The translations under genes were made by a program, and so were the position numbers. Positions 11,301-21,279 of a DNA stretch of 64,000 nucleotides are shown piece by piece. This stretch comes from Yamagishiella unicocca (Eukaryota; Chlorophyta; Chlorophyceae; Chlamydomonadales; Volvocaceae), in the NCBI GenBank assembly GCA_003116995.1, contig BDSL01000115.1, forward strand, positions 239,047-303,046, given 5' to 3'. Positions within the stretch are counted from its first letter, which is position 1. Every line of letters begins with the position of its first letter. The notes below the pieces were generated by a model. The model was given only the letters and a program-made list of their open reading frames with translations, did not search any database and was not told where the DNA came from.

Positions 11301-14300
11301 ACCCACTCCCCCCCGGTACACCGCCACGACCCCCAAGCCGCCTCCAACTGGGGTTTCGGTTTCTCGTCCTCTCGCACGTCGTATACGCGATCCTACGAGC
11401 TGCCCCAACCCCGCTGCACCTCCCTACGAAACCCGGGTTTGCTCCCAACCCCTCCAACACGTGCCCACCCGAGCCAAGCCCCCCACCTGCCAGATCTCCT
11501 GCTCCGCCATCCGCCGCCCTTTTTGCTCCAAGCCCTGTACGACAAGAGGGGAGTGGTGGTCCAGGGAGGCGGTCGCAGCCGGGTGTCGAGTGGGTGGACA
11601 CAGGACGGAAGCCAGCAGCGCGATCCCCGCACCACCGCCACTACCCGCATCACCCACACCCCTATCCGCACCGCTGCCCGCACCCACACCACCCGCACCA
11701 CCCACACCACCCACACCCCTACCCGCACCGCTACCCGCACCACCCGGGCCACCAGGGCCAGCAGCACAACCACCGTCTCGACCGACGCTACAGATGACGG
11801 GCAACCGACCGCTGCTGCACCCACCCAACACACCAACACTAAAACACGCACCACCACCTTCTTCTCACCCGTGTTCGAGCCTCGTGCCGTGCCTCCCCCC
11901 TGCCAACTATCCTGTCCCGTCGCGTAAAACGGTTTTTACACACACACCCTCTGCACACAGCGGCGCCCTATCCGACACGTCGGTTGGTCCTGACCACCCC
12001 CCACCGTCACCACCTCAACCCCACCGTCACCCCCTCTGCGCCCCACCCAACCCCCAGGCCGGGGTAGTTGACCTGCCGCACCAGCGGGTGGCGGGCCAGG
12101 TAGGCGGCCAGCGCGGCGGCGTTCTGCGCGGAGCGCTCCTCGCCCTTGCCTCCCTGCTCCGGTCTCCCGTCCCTCCCCGCCGACTCCCCCCCACCCCACC
12201 CATGTTTCTCTGCTACGACGCGCCCCCAATCTCCGGGTCTTCTCGCCAACCCCCAAATCTCTGTCGAGTGTTCCTCCCTGCCCCTCCCCCGCGCCACCCT
12301 GCTCCTGCCCCTCTACCACGTCGCCCCGCTCCTTTGCCGTGTCACCGGCTTTCCTCTCCCCCTCCCCCCCACCTGCTTATCGGCCGTGGATTCGCGGATT
12401 CTGTTATACCCCCCCCCCCACCTGCAGGTGGTCCAGCAGGCTCGTCCCTTCCACCAGCTCCATGGCGATGTAGAGGTAGGGGCCGAAGGAGAAGGACTCG
12501 TAGTACTGCACGGGGGGGGGGGGAGAAGACCCGGTTACACGACACAGGAAACGGAGGGTAGATACTAGCTGGTGAATAGCTTCCGCGGACACACGCGTCT
12601 GAGTTTTGCATGCCGGAGAACTTGGGTCGACTATCGTGGAACCTGTCGACGGCTTGCTAGAGGAAAACAAACGAATTGGTTTGCGTCAGCAATTGGGGCG
12701 CATATGGGAGAACACACGGGGGGTTCGAGGGAAACCCGTGGATGTCCGAAAAAACGTTTAAAACAGAAGTTTTGAGATGCATGCGGGAGAACTGGGTTGG
12801 GGATACGAAAGCCGAAGGTCGTAATATGACCTTTGGCGGCTAAGCTATATCGGCTACGGCGAGACGAAACACACGGGGGGGAGGAGGAGGCGGAGGAGGC
12901 GGAGGCGGGTTCTCGCTGACACCACCAGCAGCTCAAGACCGGCAACTCAAGCATCAAAGAGGGGTCGCCGACAGGGGGTGTTGGGCCCCAAGTGGCCGAG
13001 ATCTGCGGGCCCCTCTCCCCTCTCCCCCTCCCCCTCAGTGCCGACCCACGGGCTCACCTCACCTCACGAACCCCTCCCTGCCCCCTCCCCCCCCCCATGT
13101 CGAGTAACCGGTTCTTTTATGTAAACCCCCCTCCCCCCCACACCTCTACACCCACTACATTACCCCAGTCGAGTTACCGGTTTTTAACTTGTAACCCCCC
13201 CACCTCTCCCCCCCCTGCCCTCCCCCCCCCACCTCTCTCCTCCCCTCCCCTCCCCTCGCCGCCCCCACCTGCACTATGTTCGGGTGCGACAGGCTTGACA
13301 GGATCTCCACCTCCTTGCACATGCGGCCCACCCCCGCGGACACCTCGCTCTCCGTGGCGCCGAACAGCCCGATGTCGGACAGGGGGAGCTCCTTGAGCGC
13401 GACCAGGGACTCGCCGCGGGACCTGGGGCGGGGGGGGAGGGGGGAGAGGAAGACCCGTGGGTCAGGGGTATATGGCGCAGTGCCGCAGTGCCGCAAGTAG
13501 CTGGTAGCCCCCTAGGGTAGCCCGCTAGAGTGCGTCTCCTAAAGGGCACCCTGCCTAAAGAAGAAGCCCCCCTAGGGGCACCCTCCTTAAGGGGCACCGC
13601 TGGGGTCGCGCGGGGTCCTCGCTTCCTTTCGTCTCGCCGTAGCCGATATAGCTTAGCCGCCAAAGGTCATATTACGACCTTCGGCTTTCGTATCCCCAAC
13701 CCAGTTCTCCAGCATGCATCTCAAAACTTCTGTTTCTAAACGGTTTTTTTCGGGCATCCACGGGTCTCCCTCGAACCCCCTAAGGGGCACCCACCCCCTA
13801 AACCCGCCGCCCCCCGCCCCGCCGCACCACCTCGAACGCATCCTCCACTCCCCGCCCTCCCTGCAGCTCACTTGCGGGCCTTATACACCGCCCCGAACGC
13901 CCCCTTGCCCAGCATCTCCAAGATGACGTAGCCGCCTACGGAGCGCAGCCCGCTGCCCTCGCGGTCTACCGACACGTCGTCCAGCGCAGCAGATACACCC
14001 AGCTTCTGCTTCTCGGACAACTCTGGGCAAGGCAGATGCGAGGAGGGGCAGGGCGGGGGGCGGGCGGTGGTCCCGGAAGGGGGGTGTGTGTGAGAAGTTA
14101 TCCGCCGCAAGCAGCTAACAAGTCGGGGGAGGGCGATGCCCTCCCTCGACCGGTTCCAACTCCGCACCCTCCCTCGACTCAAGCACTCACTACGACTGAC
14201 CGCCGTGCCCTGCGCCGTCCCCACAACTGAAAGAGCCTCACCTCCCCCCTCCCCCCCGAAGACAATGCGCCAGCGATTATTCCTATGTCGTGTAACCGGT

Positions 14301-17300
14301 CTTTATGCCAACCCCCCACCCCGACCGAAGGTCGACACACGACCTCCGTATTTTCGTCACCTCAACCCAGTCCTCCAGCATGCTTCTCCAAACGTATGTC
14401 AAAAGACGGGTTTTCCTGGCATACGAGTTTTCCTCGCACCCCCCGCCCCCTCACCCCCCGCCCCCTCACCCCCCGGTCCCCCACCCGCCGCCCCCTCACC
14501 CTCAAAGTGTGTCACCAGCGGCGCGTACGCGGGCAGCTGCGCGTTGTAGTGCCCCGCGTCGATGAAGGCGGCGAACAGGTCCGGGGGAAAGAGCCGCTTG
14601 AACATCTGGGGGGCGGGGGTAGAGAAGACCCGGTCACACGACGTAGGCGGGGGGAGGGGAGAGAAGGGGAGGGGAAGGGAGAGAAGTGGAGGCGAGCCGG
14701 GCAACTGCTGGGCCGAGACCCGAGAGGAACGTCACAGAAGCCTTATGGTGCTGGCGGATTACCGCACGGGAGCTCCCGGGGCAGTGCCGCCCCTGGCCCC
14801 CGCTTTGTCGGCCGGGGATTCGCGGATTCTCTTATACCCCCCCTTAGGTAGTAGACCCATGCCGTGTAACGGGTTTTTGTGCCCCCCCCTTCCCGGTGCC
14901 CGAAGGCTATGCACCCACTACATTTCCCCAGTCGAGTTACCGGTCCGTTTATTATCACCCCCCACCCCGGCGTAACCCGGGGCGGTTTTATGCCCCACCC
15001 ACCCCCTGGACTGCCGGGTTGTCCCCCATCCCCCCAGCGGACTGCCAGCACTACTGGCCGCCCAGCCCAGGTGCGCGACCACCCACGTCCCGCAGCCAGC
15101 TTCTGACCCCGAGGTCGCTGTTACCCTAAAACCCTAAAACCCTAGAACCCTAGAACCCTACACATATAATGATATGAATCCCGATCCTTCACCACCGCTA
15201 CCGTGTCGCAACCCTGCAACCGACCGCCCCCTCTGCCCTCCTCCCCTGCCTGACCCTTTCTCCCCACCCCACCCGCAGGTATAGCCAGCCCAAGCTGTCC
15301 AGCACTCAACCGCATGTCTGAAAGCTACTCGCCAGCTAGCTCCTGACCTCCGTTTCCTATGTCGTGTTACCGGGTCTCCTCCCCCGTGGATTCGCGGAAT
15401 CTCTTACCACCCCACCCCCAACGGTTTTTTCGGGCATCCACGGGTCTTCCGCGAACCCCCTCCGTTTCCTATGTCGTGCAACCGGGTCTTCTCGCCCCCC
15501 CCCCGCAACGCCCGCCGTTTCCTTCGTCGTCCGCACTCCGCGTCACCACCATTCCGTCCAAATACGTTTTCTTTCTTCCTTTCTACAGCCCCAAGACACT
15601 GGCTCCACAGGTTTGCCGGTCGTCCGTCCCATTGCTCCAGCATGCGCCCGCATCCTCGCTGTCCGCCGACCATGCGCCCACTATCCTGTCGTTTATTCGT
15701 GTCACCGGTCTCACACCACCACCCCGCACCTCCCCCCCCCCGCTGCCCCACCTTGCGGTTCCGCTCCACGCTGAAGAGGTATCTGAGGGCGCGGAAGACG
15801 TACGCCTTGAGGGACAGCACCTCCCGGGAGGCCTTCTCGCTGGCGCGGGGCTCTGGGGGGGGGAGGTACATAAAAGAACCCGTTACTCGGCATGAGAAGT
15901 GTAGCTGGTGCATAGGTGTAGGGTGGGGGGAGAAAGGCAGGGGTGGCGGCAAAGGCACGTAGCGACAGAGGCCGCAGGGGGCTGCGGGCGGGGGCGGCTC
16001 GGTCCCAAACACGCAACCACACCGCCTACATGGAGAGGTGGCTCCGAAACACGTCCTGGGCTCAAACCGCGCCCCCGGGGTCCACAGCTCGCAACCCATC
16101 CCCTAGCGCACCCACTTCGCCGTCGCTCCCCGCCCTCTCCGACCCGCCCCCAAGGACAAAACACACACACGGCAAACCCCCCACCCCCCGGGCGGATCTC
16201 AAAACGTCTGTCCTAAACGGTTTTTTCGGGCATCCACGGGTCTTCCTCGAACCCCCCGGGCGGATTCTCTAATAATACCCCCATCTCTCCAGGGGAGCCC
16301 CACCTTCCCCTCCCTTGACCGGCTGCACCAGCAGCAGCTTCCCCAGCAGCGTCACTCCGTTGCAGGCCCGCGTCTGCGCCGCGCACTCGTCGTGCTCCGC
16401 CAGTCGTGTGAGGCAGGTGGCCGCCAGCTGCAGCTCCGTGACTCGCCCGGGGGGGAGGCAGTTGTGTGTGGGGGAGGCGGCCAGGTCGCGGACGGCGGAG
16501 CCCACCAGGGACATGAGCACGGGGATGGAGCCGACCTGTGTGTGTGGTGTGTGGGGGGAAAAGGGGGGGTTACAATAATAGACCCGATAACGCGACTGGG
16601 GAAACGTGGGGGGAAGGGGGGGGGGCAGGGGAAAGAGGGGTTCGGCGGTGGGTGAGGTGGGTGGGAAGGGAGGCAGGGGTTCCAGGGGGGTGTAAGCGGG
16701 AGATGGAGGGGGTTACGGTTATCGGACACACCGTGCCATCACTTTTTCCCCTTGCATTCCCCCGGACCCCCCCCCCCGCCGCTTTCCCGCAACCCCCCCT
16801 GGAGCGTCACTCACGTGGTACATCTCCGCCACCGCCCCCCCATCCGCCGCCACGTAGCACAGCACGCGCAGCAGGCTCTGCGCCAGCTGGCCATCGCCGC
16901 CGGGCGCCAGCTGCCCCACGATGCGCCCCAGCCCGCTCAGCGCCAGCAGCTCCGAAACCACCGTCTCGCGCCGCGCGAGCAGAGCCAGCAGGTCGGCTGA
17001 TGACGGGTGGGGAGCGGGGAGGGTGGGGGGGGGGTACGGCAGTGAACCAGATTCCCCCGTGCGAATCATGGGAGGCTGCAGGAGGGGAGCCCCCCCCCAG
17101 CTACCTTCCTCACTACCCCCCCCAGCTACCTTCCTCACTACCCCCCCCCCAGCTACCTTCCTCACTACCCCCCCCCGCCCAGCTACCTCCCCCGGCCCCC
17201 CTCCATCTAACCTCCTCGCCACCCAATAACACGCCCCCTTTCCTCCTCTTTACCCCTTCACCGACCCACCCTCTACTCCACCCCCTCCTCAACCCTAAAC

Positions 17301-20300
17301 CCTGAACCCTGAACCCACCTCACCGGCCAGCCTCTTGAATGGCAGGTTGTGCTTCGTCACAATCCCTAACCCCCAAATCCCAAACCCTCACCCCCACCCA
17401 CCCACCGGCCAGCCTCTTGAACGGCAGGTCGTACTGCGTCACAATCCGCAGAAGCGTCTCCAGGGCCGCCGGGGAGGTGACGTGCACGAAGTGGGAGCGG
17501 TGCGCCGCGAAGCCGATGAGCGCCACCAGCACCAGCGGCAGGACGGCGGGGTCGGTGGAGTTGAGCAGCTGCAGCAGGGTCAGGTGCGCCTCCTCGCACG
17601 TCAGGGCCGCCAGGCCCCACTCGTCACCTGCGGGCGGGAGGAGGGGGTGTTTGCGAGGATGCGAGACCCGTGGATGCGAGAAAACCGTTTAGAACAGACG
17701 GTTCGAGATGCATGCTGGAGAACTTGGGTGACAGGGGGGGAGGGGTGGCAGGAAGGGGGGGAGGGGGTGGCAGGAGGGGGAAAGGGGTGGAGAGGGGAGG
17801 AGGCAGGGAGGGGGTGGAGAGGGGAGGAGGCAGGGAGGGGGTGGAGAGGGGAGGAGGCAGGGAGGGGGTGGAGAGGGGAGGAGGCAGGGGGGGGTGGAGA
17901 GGGGAGGAGGCAGGGAGGGGGTGGAGAGGGGAGGAGGCAGGGAGGCAGCCCTGCCCCCCCCCGCTCCTGCCTGGCCCCCGCCCCCCCCAACCGGGTCGTT
18001 GGTTTTGCCTCCTCCCCACCTGCCAGCCGCTTGATGATCGACGCGCACTCCGTGAGCACCTCTATCTGGAACGACGTGATGGTGCCGCTGAAGTGCTCAG
18101 CAGCCTGCTCGCGGAAGAGCACGCAGAGGACCTGGGGGGGGAGGGGAGAGGAGGGGAGGGGAGGAGGCAGGGAGGAGATAAGAGAGGGAGGAGGCAGGGA
18201 GGAAGGAAGCCGGGGTAAGGGGATGTTTGCGGGGCATGGGGCCACACGGGGGCCGGCGGGGCACTCGGGGGCGGGACATGTCGCTGTCCGCCGTCGGCTT
18301 TCGCGTTCACTTCCTCTTCCCCGCCCCTGCATCCGCGACCCGCCGCCACCCCTAAATGCGTACCAAACGTTTCCTAGTCTGTTGTTTTCCAGTGCCTGCC
18401 GACCCACGGGTCTTCCTCTCAAGCCGCCACTCCCGACTGCACCTCCCAAGGAACATGATCGCCCGGCCTGACCCGCCACCAGCGCCCCTCTCTCCCCCAC
18501 CGCACCCCACCACGACCCTGCTGGCTCCTCCTGCGACTCGCACCAAAACACCCACCCACAGACACACACTGCCTCTCAGCTGCTGTCCACTTGTCCCTTC
18601 GGCCCCCCTCCTCTCCACCCCGCCGCATGCCCCATGTCGTGTAACCGGGTCTACTCGCCACCCCCAAACCCCCTCCCGCACTCACTGCCTTCCCCCCGTC
18701 AGCCGCCCTCATCCCGCTTCCCCCTCCACTCCGCTACTGCCTCCCTGCACTCCCTCACACGGTCCCCCCCACCCCTCCCGGCCCCCTCGCCCAAAACCCC
18801 CATTTCCCATCGCCCTTGGCTTGTCGGCCGTGGATTCGCGGTTAATCCCAAACCCCCCATTCCACTCCATTCCCCTCTGCCATGTGCACGGGTTTTCCCG
18901 CCGCAACGACCCCTCCCCGCCACCCGCTTCTGCCCTCCATTTCCCTATGCCGTGGCACCGGGTCTTCTGGCCCTCCACCCCCCCCGCGCGGCTGCCCACC
19001 TTGACTCCTCCCGTGTCCACCAGCCGCTGCCTGAGCACCGCATCCCTCGTCAGCAGCCTGCAGCACTGCAGCACCCGCAGCAGGTGGTCGGGGCGCAGAG
19101 AGCAGCGCCAGGAGGGCTGGACCAGCCGGTGGCGGACCTGGGGGGGGGGTAGAAGGACCGGTTACTCGACATGGGGAGTGCAGCTGGTGCATAGGCTTCT
19201 GACACCTGGACGCGCGCACATGCGATTAGGCTTGGGACTTGGAATTGGGGGGCGGGGTTGGGGGTAAGCGAAGAAGGGGGCCGGGAAGACCAGGTGACAC
19301 GACATAGGAAACTGAGGGCAACGAGGGCGGGGGTGGGGGTACAAGAGGAGACCCGTGGGTCGGCACTGAATAGGAAAACCGATTAGGGAGCGTTTGGAGA
19401 TGCATGCTGGAAAAGTTGGCGTAGGTAACGAGGAAGGGGGCGGGGGAGGTCCGGGCGGGCAGGTTGGTTAGCGGTGCTGCAGTTAGATCAACTGTTAGGT
19501 CACATGGTGGCGGTTTGTACGGCACAGTGAGGGGGCCCTTGGCGCCCGTGTAACCAAGGGTGTCCGGGTCGAAGCAGGGACGGGTGGTGGCGGGGTTGGG
19601 TTGGCTGGGAGGGCGGCAGGGGACGAATGCGGTGCATGACGCAGGCCCGAAGGCGGGAGGGCGGGGTCGATCGGGTAGGGGTGGGGTGGCACAGCAACGC
19701 GTATAGCGACGTATGAGGGAAGGGGGTTTGGGTTCTGGGGGTGGGAGGGAAGGGGCGGGTCGGCGTCCTGCGCAGCACGCTGCACGCCGCCCACCGCTAA
19801 GCGTCGACACGCTGCAGCTGGGGCTGCTGGGGGGCCGCTTGCTCGGGGGTCGCTGGCTGGCTGGCTGGAGGGGTGCTAGGCAGGGGGGCATGTGGCAGCA
19901 CCCGCGGGGCCGTGCCCGCTGGCCGCACACACACGCGCGCCTCCCGACCCGCGGGTCTGCAGCACCCCGGTTCATCGCGCCGCCCAGCCTGGCCCGCTCA
20001 GCCTCGCCACCGCCTGCCACTTCTGTTGCGCTCGGTCCACCTCCGCCCATCACCGCCGGCGTGGGCGGAAGCCAGCCAGTGCCACAAGGAGTTCGACAGC
20101 ACTCCCATCCCATCCCATAGCCCAGGCAAATCCCAGCCAATCGTAACCCCCCGAACCAGCGCAGGCTAGCGCAGTTGTGACCGCACCACCACCACGCCCA
20201 CCACCACCGCCATACGTAGGCCCCCCGCGGACATTTGGCTGCCAGCTGCCGGGGCCAGATGCAGTCCACCCACCAGCGTGTCAAACAGGTCCCCGAAGGC

Positions 20301-20381
20301 ACGGCTGCACGGCGTGTTGGACGAGACGAAATCGTAGGTGTTGCTGTACTGCACGGCCACATCCTCCAGTAGGCTCGCCTC
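5356..20381 (-). CDS. NEK10: NEK10-type NIMA-related Ser/Thr kinase with armadillo-like N-terminus (5' end unresolved)
   Basis: Minus-strand exons in transcript order: 20381-20208 (3' edge tentative), 19137-19000, 18131-18020, 17627-17406, 16996-16815, 16535-16304, 15852-15752, 14605-14500, 14022-13872, 13422-13269, 12505-12422, 11534-11487, 10916-10794, 10493-10395, 9748-9522, 9103-9001, 8140-7971, 7416-7233, 6438-6348, 5882-5356. From 19137 to the stop all joins keep frame; about 1075 residues are visible, close to animal NEK10. The first third is armadillo-like helices. Before the kinase comes the NEK10-specific stretch FRALRYLFSVERNRK-MFKRLFPPDLF and AFIDAGHY. The kinase has GKGAFGAVYK, VALKE, HRDLTPANIVLG and ADFGLAK, so all catalytic residues are present; HRDLTP in place of HRDLKP is itself typical of NEK10. 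The C-terminal part retains DPLTLMLTQLHK, QLPPGLARDHRRRAVESF and LTYEQLSSVLESLLGDKGYY, also NEK10 hallmarks. NEK10 is associated with motile cilia in animals. No start codon could be fixed upstream of 20381. Confidence 0.9.
6485..6560 (-). repeat. Intronic module (cgcgtaaaacggttttt type) in NEK10 intron
   Basis: Reads in NEK10 sense as a CATGCGCC...CAACTATCCTGTCC...CGTTTT module upstream of the acceptor of exon 6438-6348. Related copies are at 11905-11945 and 38780-38830 (+) and 39108-39175 (-). Confidence 0.7.
7728..7795 (+). repeat. Intronic module B (CATGCATCTCAAAACG ... CCACGGGTCTTC)
   Basis: Contains CAGCATGCATCTCAAAACG, then AAACGGTTTTT and ATCCACGGGTCTTC. It lies on the 5'-splice-site side of the NEK10 intron after exon 8140-7971, so it is antisense to NEK10. 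Confidence 0.8.
8176..8365 (-). repeat. Intronic modules F and B upstream of a NEK10 3' splice site
   Basis: In NEK10 sense this carries the module B string (CATGCATCTCGAAACG, ATCCACGGGTCTTCC) and then GCCGACCCACGGGTCTTCCT about 20 bases before the polypyrimidine tract of exon 8140-7971. Confidence 0.8.
8685..8828. repeat. Three-copy ~45-bp tandem repeat in a NEK10 intron
   Basis: Copies share CCCGAGAAACCCCCCCACCC and differ at a few bases. Pyrimidine-rich on the plus strand. Confidence 0.75.
10957..11150 (-). repeat. Two intronic modules B in a NEK10 intron
   Basis: NEK10-sense copies of GGCATCCACGGGTCTTCC and of the CATGCATCTCAACG string lie just upstream of exon 10916-10794. A second, diverged copy is at about 11085-11150. 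Confidence 0.75.
12052..12123 (-). pseudogene. Exon-like fragment of a Cys/Met-metabolism PLP enzyme inside a NEK10 intron
   Basis: A 72-nt segment with CAG in front and GTTGGG behind encodes 24 residues (core LARHPLVRQVNYPGL). This pattern is diagnostic of the C-terminal half of cystathionine gamma-synthase/lyase and methionine gamma-lyase (PF01053), where the usual form is A-x2-L-x2-HP-x-V-x2-VNYPGL. It is on the NEK10 strand between exons 12505-12422 and 11534-11487, is a multiple of three, and fits between two phase-0 junctions. It could be a gene relic, or a cassette exon that would insert 24 residues in the kinase N-lobe/C-lobe hinge region. No other exons of such an enzyme were found nearby. 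Confidence 0.5.
12718..12868 (-). repeat. Long dispersed element, copy 1
   Basis: Nearly the same sequence as the plus-strand copies at 13604, 42798 and 63670. It carries module C (CGGCTAAGCTATATCGGCTA side with a hairpin AGGTCATATTACGACCT) joined to module B. In NEK10 sense it precedes the intron's G module and exon 12505-12422. Confidence 0.85.
13140..13200 (+). repeat. Intronic module A (AGTCGAGTTACCGG)
   Basis: CACTACATTACCCCAGTCG then AGTTACCGGTTTTT and CTTGTAACCCC. It lies on the 5'-splice-site side of the NEK10 intron that follows exon 13422-13269 (antisense to NEK10). Confidence 0.8.
13604..13790 (+). repeat. Long dispersed element, copy 2
   Basis: Begins GGGGTCCTCGCTTCCTTTCG, contains GCCGATATAGCTTAGCCGCC, the hairpin AGGTCATATTACGACCT, CAGCATGCATCTCAAAAC and ATCCACGGGTCTCCCTCGAA. 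It faces away from NEK10 exon 14022-13872, next to its 5' splice site. Confidence 0.9.
14905..14970 (+). repeat. Intronic module A
   Basis: CTATGCACCCACTACATTTC, then AGTCGAGTTACCGG and a TTATTATCACCCC tail, inside the large NEK10 intron 14606-15751. Confidence 0.8.
15120..15160. repeat. Interstitial telomere-like repeat (CCCTAAAA)n
   Basis: Two CCCTAAAA units followed by diverged CCCTAGAA units, in a NEK10 intron. TTTTAGGG is the Chlamydomonas-type telomere repeat. Shorter traces of TTTAGGG/TTTTAGGG occur near 7455, 17292, 40870, 41915 and 56822. Confidence 0.7.
15505..15725 (+). repeat. ~215-bp dispersed repeat, copy 1
   Basis: From CCGTTTCCTTCGTCGTCCGC to GTCACCGGTCTCACACCACC; aligns along its length with 49030-49245, with few differences. 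In a NEK10 intron, antisense to NEK10. Confidence 0.9.
15866..15916 (-). repeat. Intronic module A upstream of a NEK10 3' splice site
   Basis: NEK10-sense CTATGCACCAGCTACACTTC followed by GAGTAACGGGTTCTTTTATG and a C-tract ending at exon 15852-15752. Confidence 0.8.
16565..16606 (-). repeat. Intronic module A upstream of a NEK10 3' splice site
   Basis: In NEK10 sense it reads CAGTCGCGTTATCGGGTCTA and a TATTGTAACCCCCC tail, shortly before exon 16535-16304. Confidence 0.8.
17320..17366 (-). repeat. Duplicate of the 3' edge of a NEK10 exon with its 5' splice site
   Basis: About 46 bp matching 17404-17450 with few changes. It reproduces the last codons of exon 17627-17406 (TQYDLPFKRLAG side) and a GTGAGG donor, about 80 bp further into the intron. 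Confidence 0.85.
17655..17735 (-). repeat. Intronic module B upstream of a NEK10 3' splice site
   Basis: NEK10-sense CATGCATCTCGAACCG, AACGGTTTTCTCGCATCCAC and GGGTCTCGCATCC, close to the acceptor of exon 17627-17406. Confidence 0.8.
17785..17945. repeat. ~28-bp G-rich minisatellite in a NEK10 intron
   Basis: About six units containing GTGGAGAGGGGAGGAGGCAG. A related lower-order repeat continues on the 5' side to about 17735, and GGAGGAGGCAGGGAGG units recur at 18135-18215. Confidence 0.85.
19148..19202 (-). repeat. Intronic module A upstream of a NEK10 3' splice site
   Basis: NEK10-sense CCTATGCACCAGCTGCACTC then CATGTCGAGTAACCGGTCCT and a C-run directly before exon 19137-19000. Confidence 0.85.
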
Positions 20382-21279
20382 CTGCCGCCGGCCGGGCAGC
20401 GTTGGGGCGTTGACGAGGGGGGTGGGGAGCTTCGGTTGGGCTCGGAATTGGCGGACACGGACAGCAAAGAGGCTTAGGTTGAAGGAAGGGACCTGCTATA
20501 TATGCCCTTGGACCCCTGACTGTGTCTCAGCCATCGGTGTCCAGCGGACGTTTGGAACGGGACGCGAGGGCGAAACACGGCGCATGCCACAGGAATCACA
20601 CGCTGGCCCCGTGCACAACCCTATATTTGCACCTGAGAGGCTTGACTTGCGGTTTGGGAACTTGGATTGCCCTTTAACAACGGGATTAGGCTCGCCACAG
20701 CTGAAGGCACTGACATTTGTGTGCCGGGGCCGGCAACCCGCATTTATCCAGGGCTGACGTGGACTCAGCCCGTTTAGTCCTACAGTTTAAAGCATTTCAT
20801 GCTGTCCTGATGCACCACCGGCTGTATGCACATGAAGCGCCGCGAAAGGCCGCGTTGTTATGCAGCACGGTTTCAACTATTTTATTTTGACAAGGTATAT
20901 TAGAACTGCATACTTTACGTAAGCTCCGCTAGCAACGTTGGGAGGAATTGGATAGAGCTTGTCGAATCGAAACGGTCAGTACAGGTAAATCACGAGGAGA
21001 AGACTCTTACAGCTTTATCTTTGGTTACACAATATATAGACCCTAACATGTTTTCATTGTATATCAATTACTGGTTGCCATCTTGGCAATTTGGTTGCTG
21101 GCCCGTTGGTCGCGGCTGACGAAAGGCATCTAAACTTTCACGACCCGTTGCCTCTTGCACACATATCCTATCTGCAATTATAGATCGCCAGAGTACAGCC
21201 CTACAGGCCGATCGCGCGACATAGCCACCGGCCAAAGCACAATCGGTGTAGGACACAAAGCTCACCTGCCCGCGCGGCA
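20382..21279. promoter_or_regulatory. Divergent intergenic region between NEK10 (-) and the small basic protein gene (+)
   Basis: Clearly lower GC than its surroundings, with no long open frame. It likely holds both promoters and the missing NEK10 first exon. A palindromic TATATA lies at about 20496-20501, roughly 115 bp upstream of the first recognised NEK10 exon. The NEK10 frame stays open from 20381 to about 20498 but has no ATG. Nothing else recognisable was found. Confidence 0.45.

Noticed and set aside
11290..12561. 423-aa plus-strand open frame
   Set aside because: Antisense to NEK10 kinase exons and the PLP fragment. The protein is low-complexity Pro/His/Thr.
19226..20467. 413-aa minus-strand open frame with ATG at 20467, considered as the NEK10 start
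   Set aside because: It is out of frame with the NEK10-like residues VQYSNTYDF and RAFGDLFDTLV, which are encoded in another frame of the same bases.
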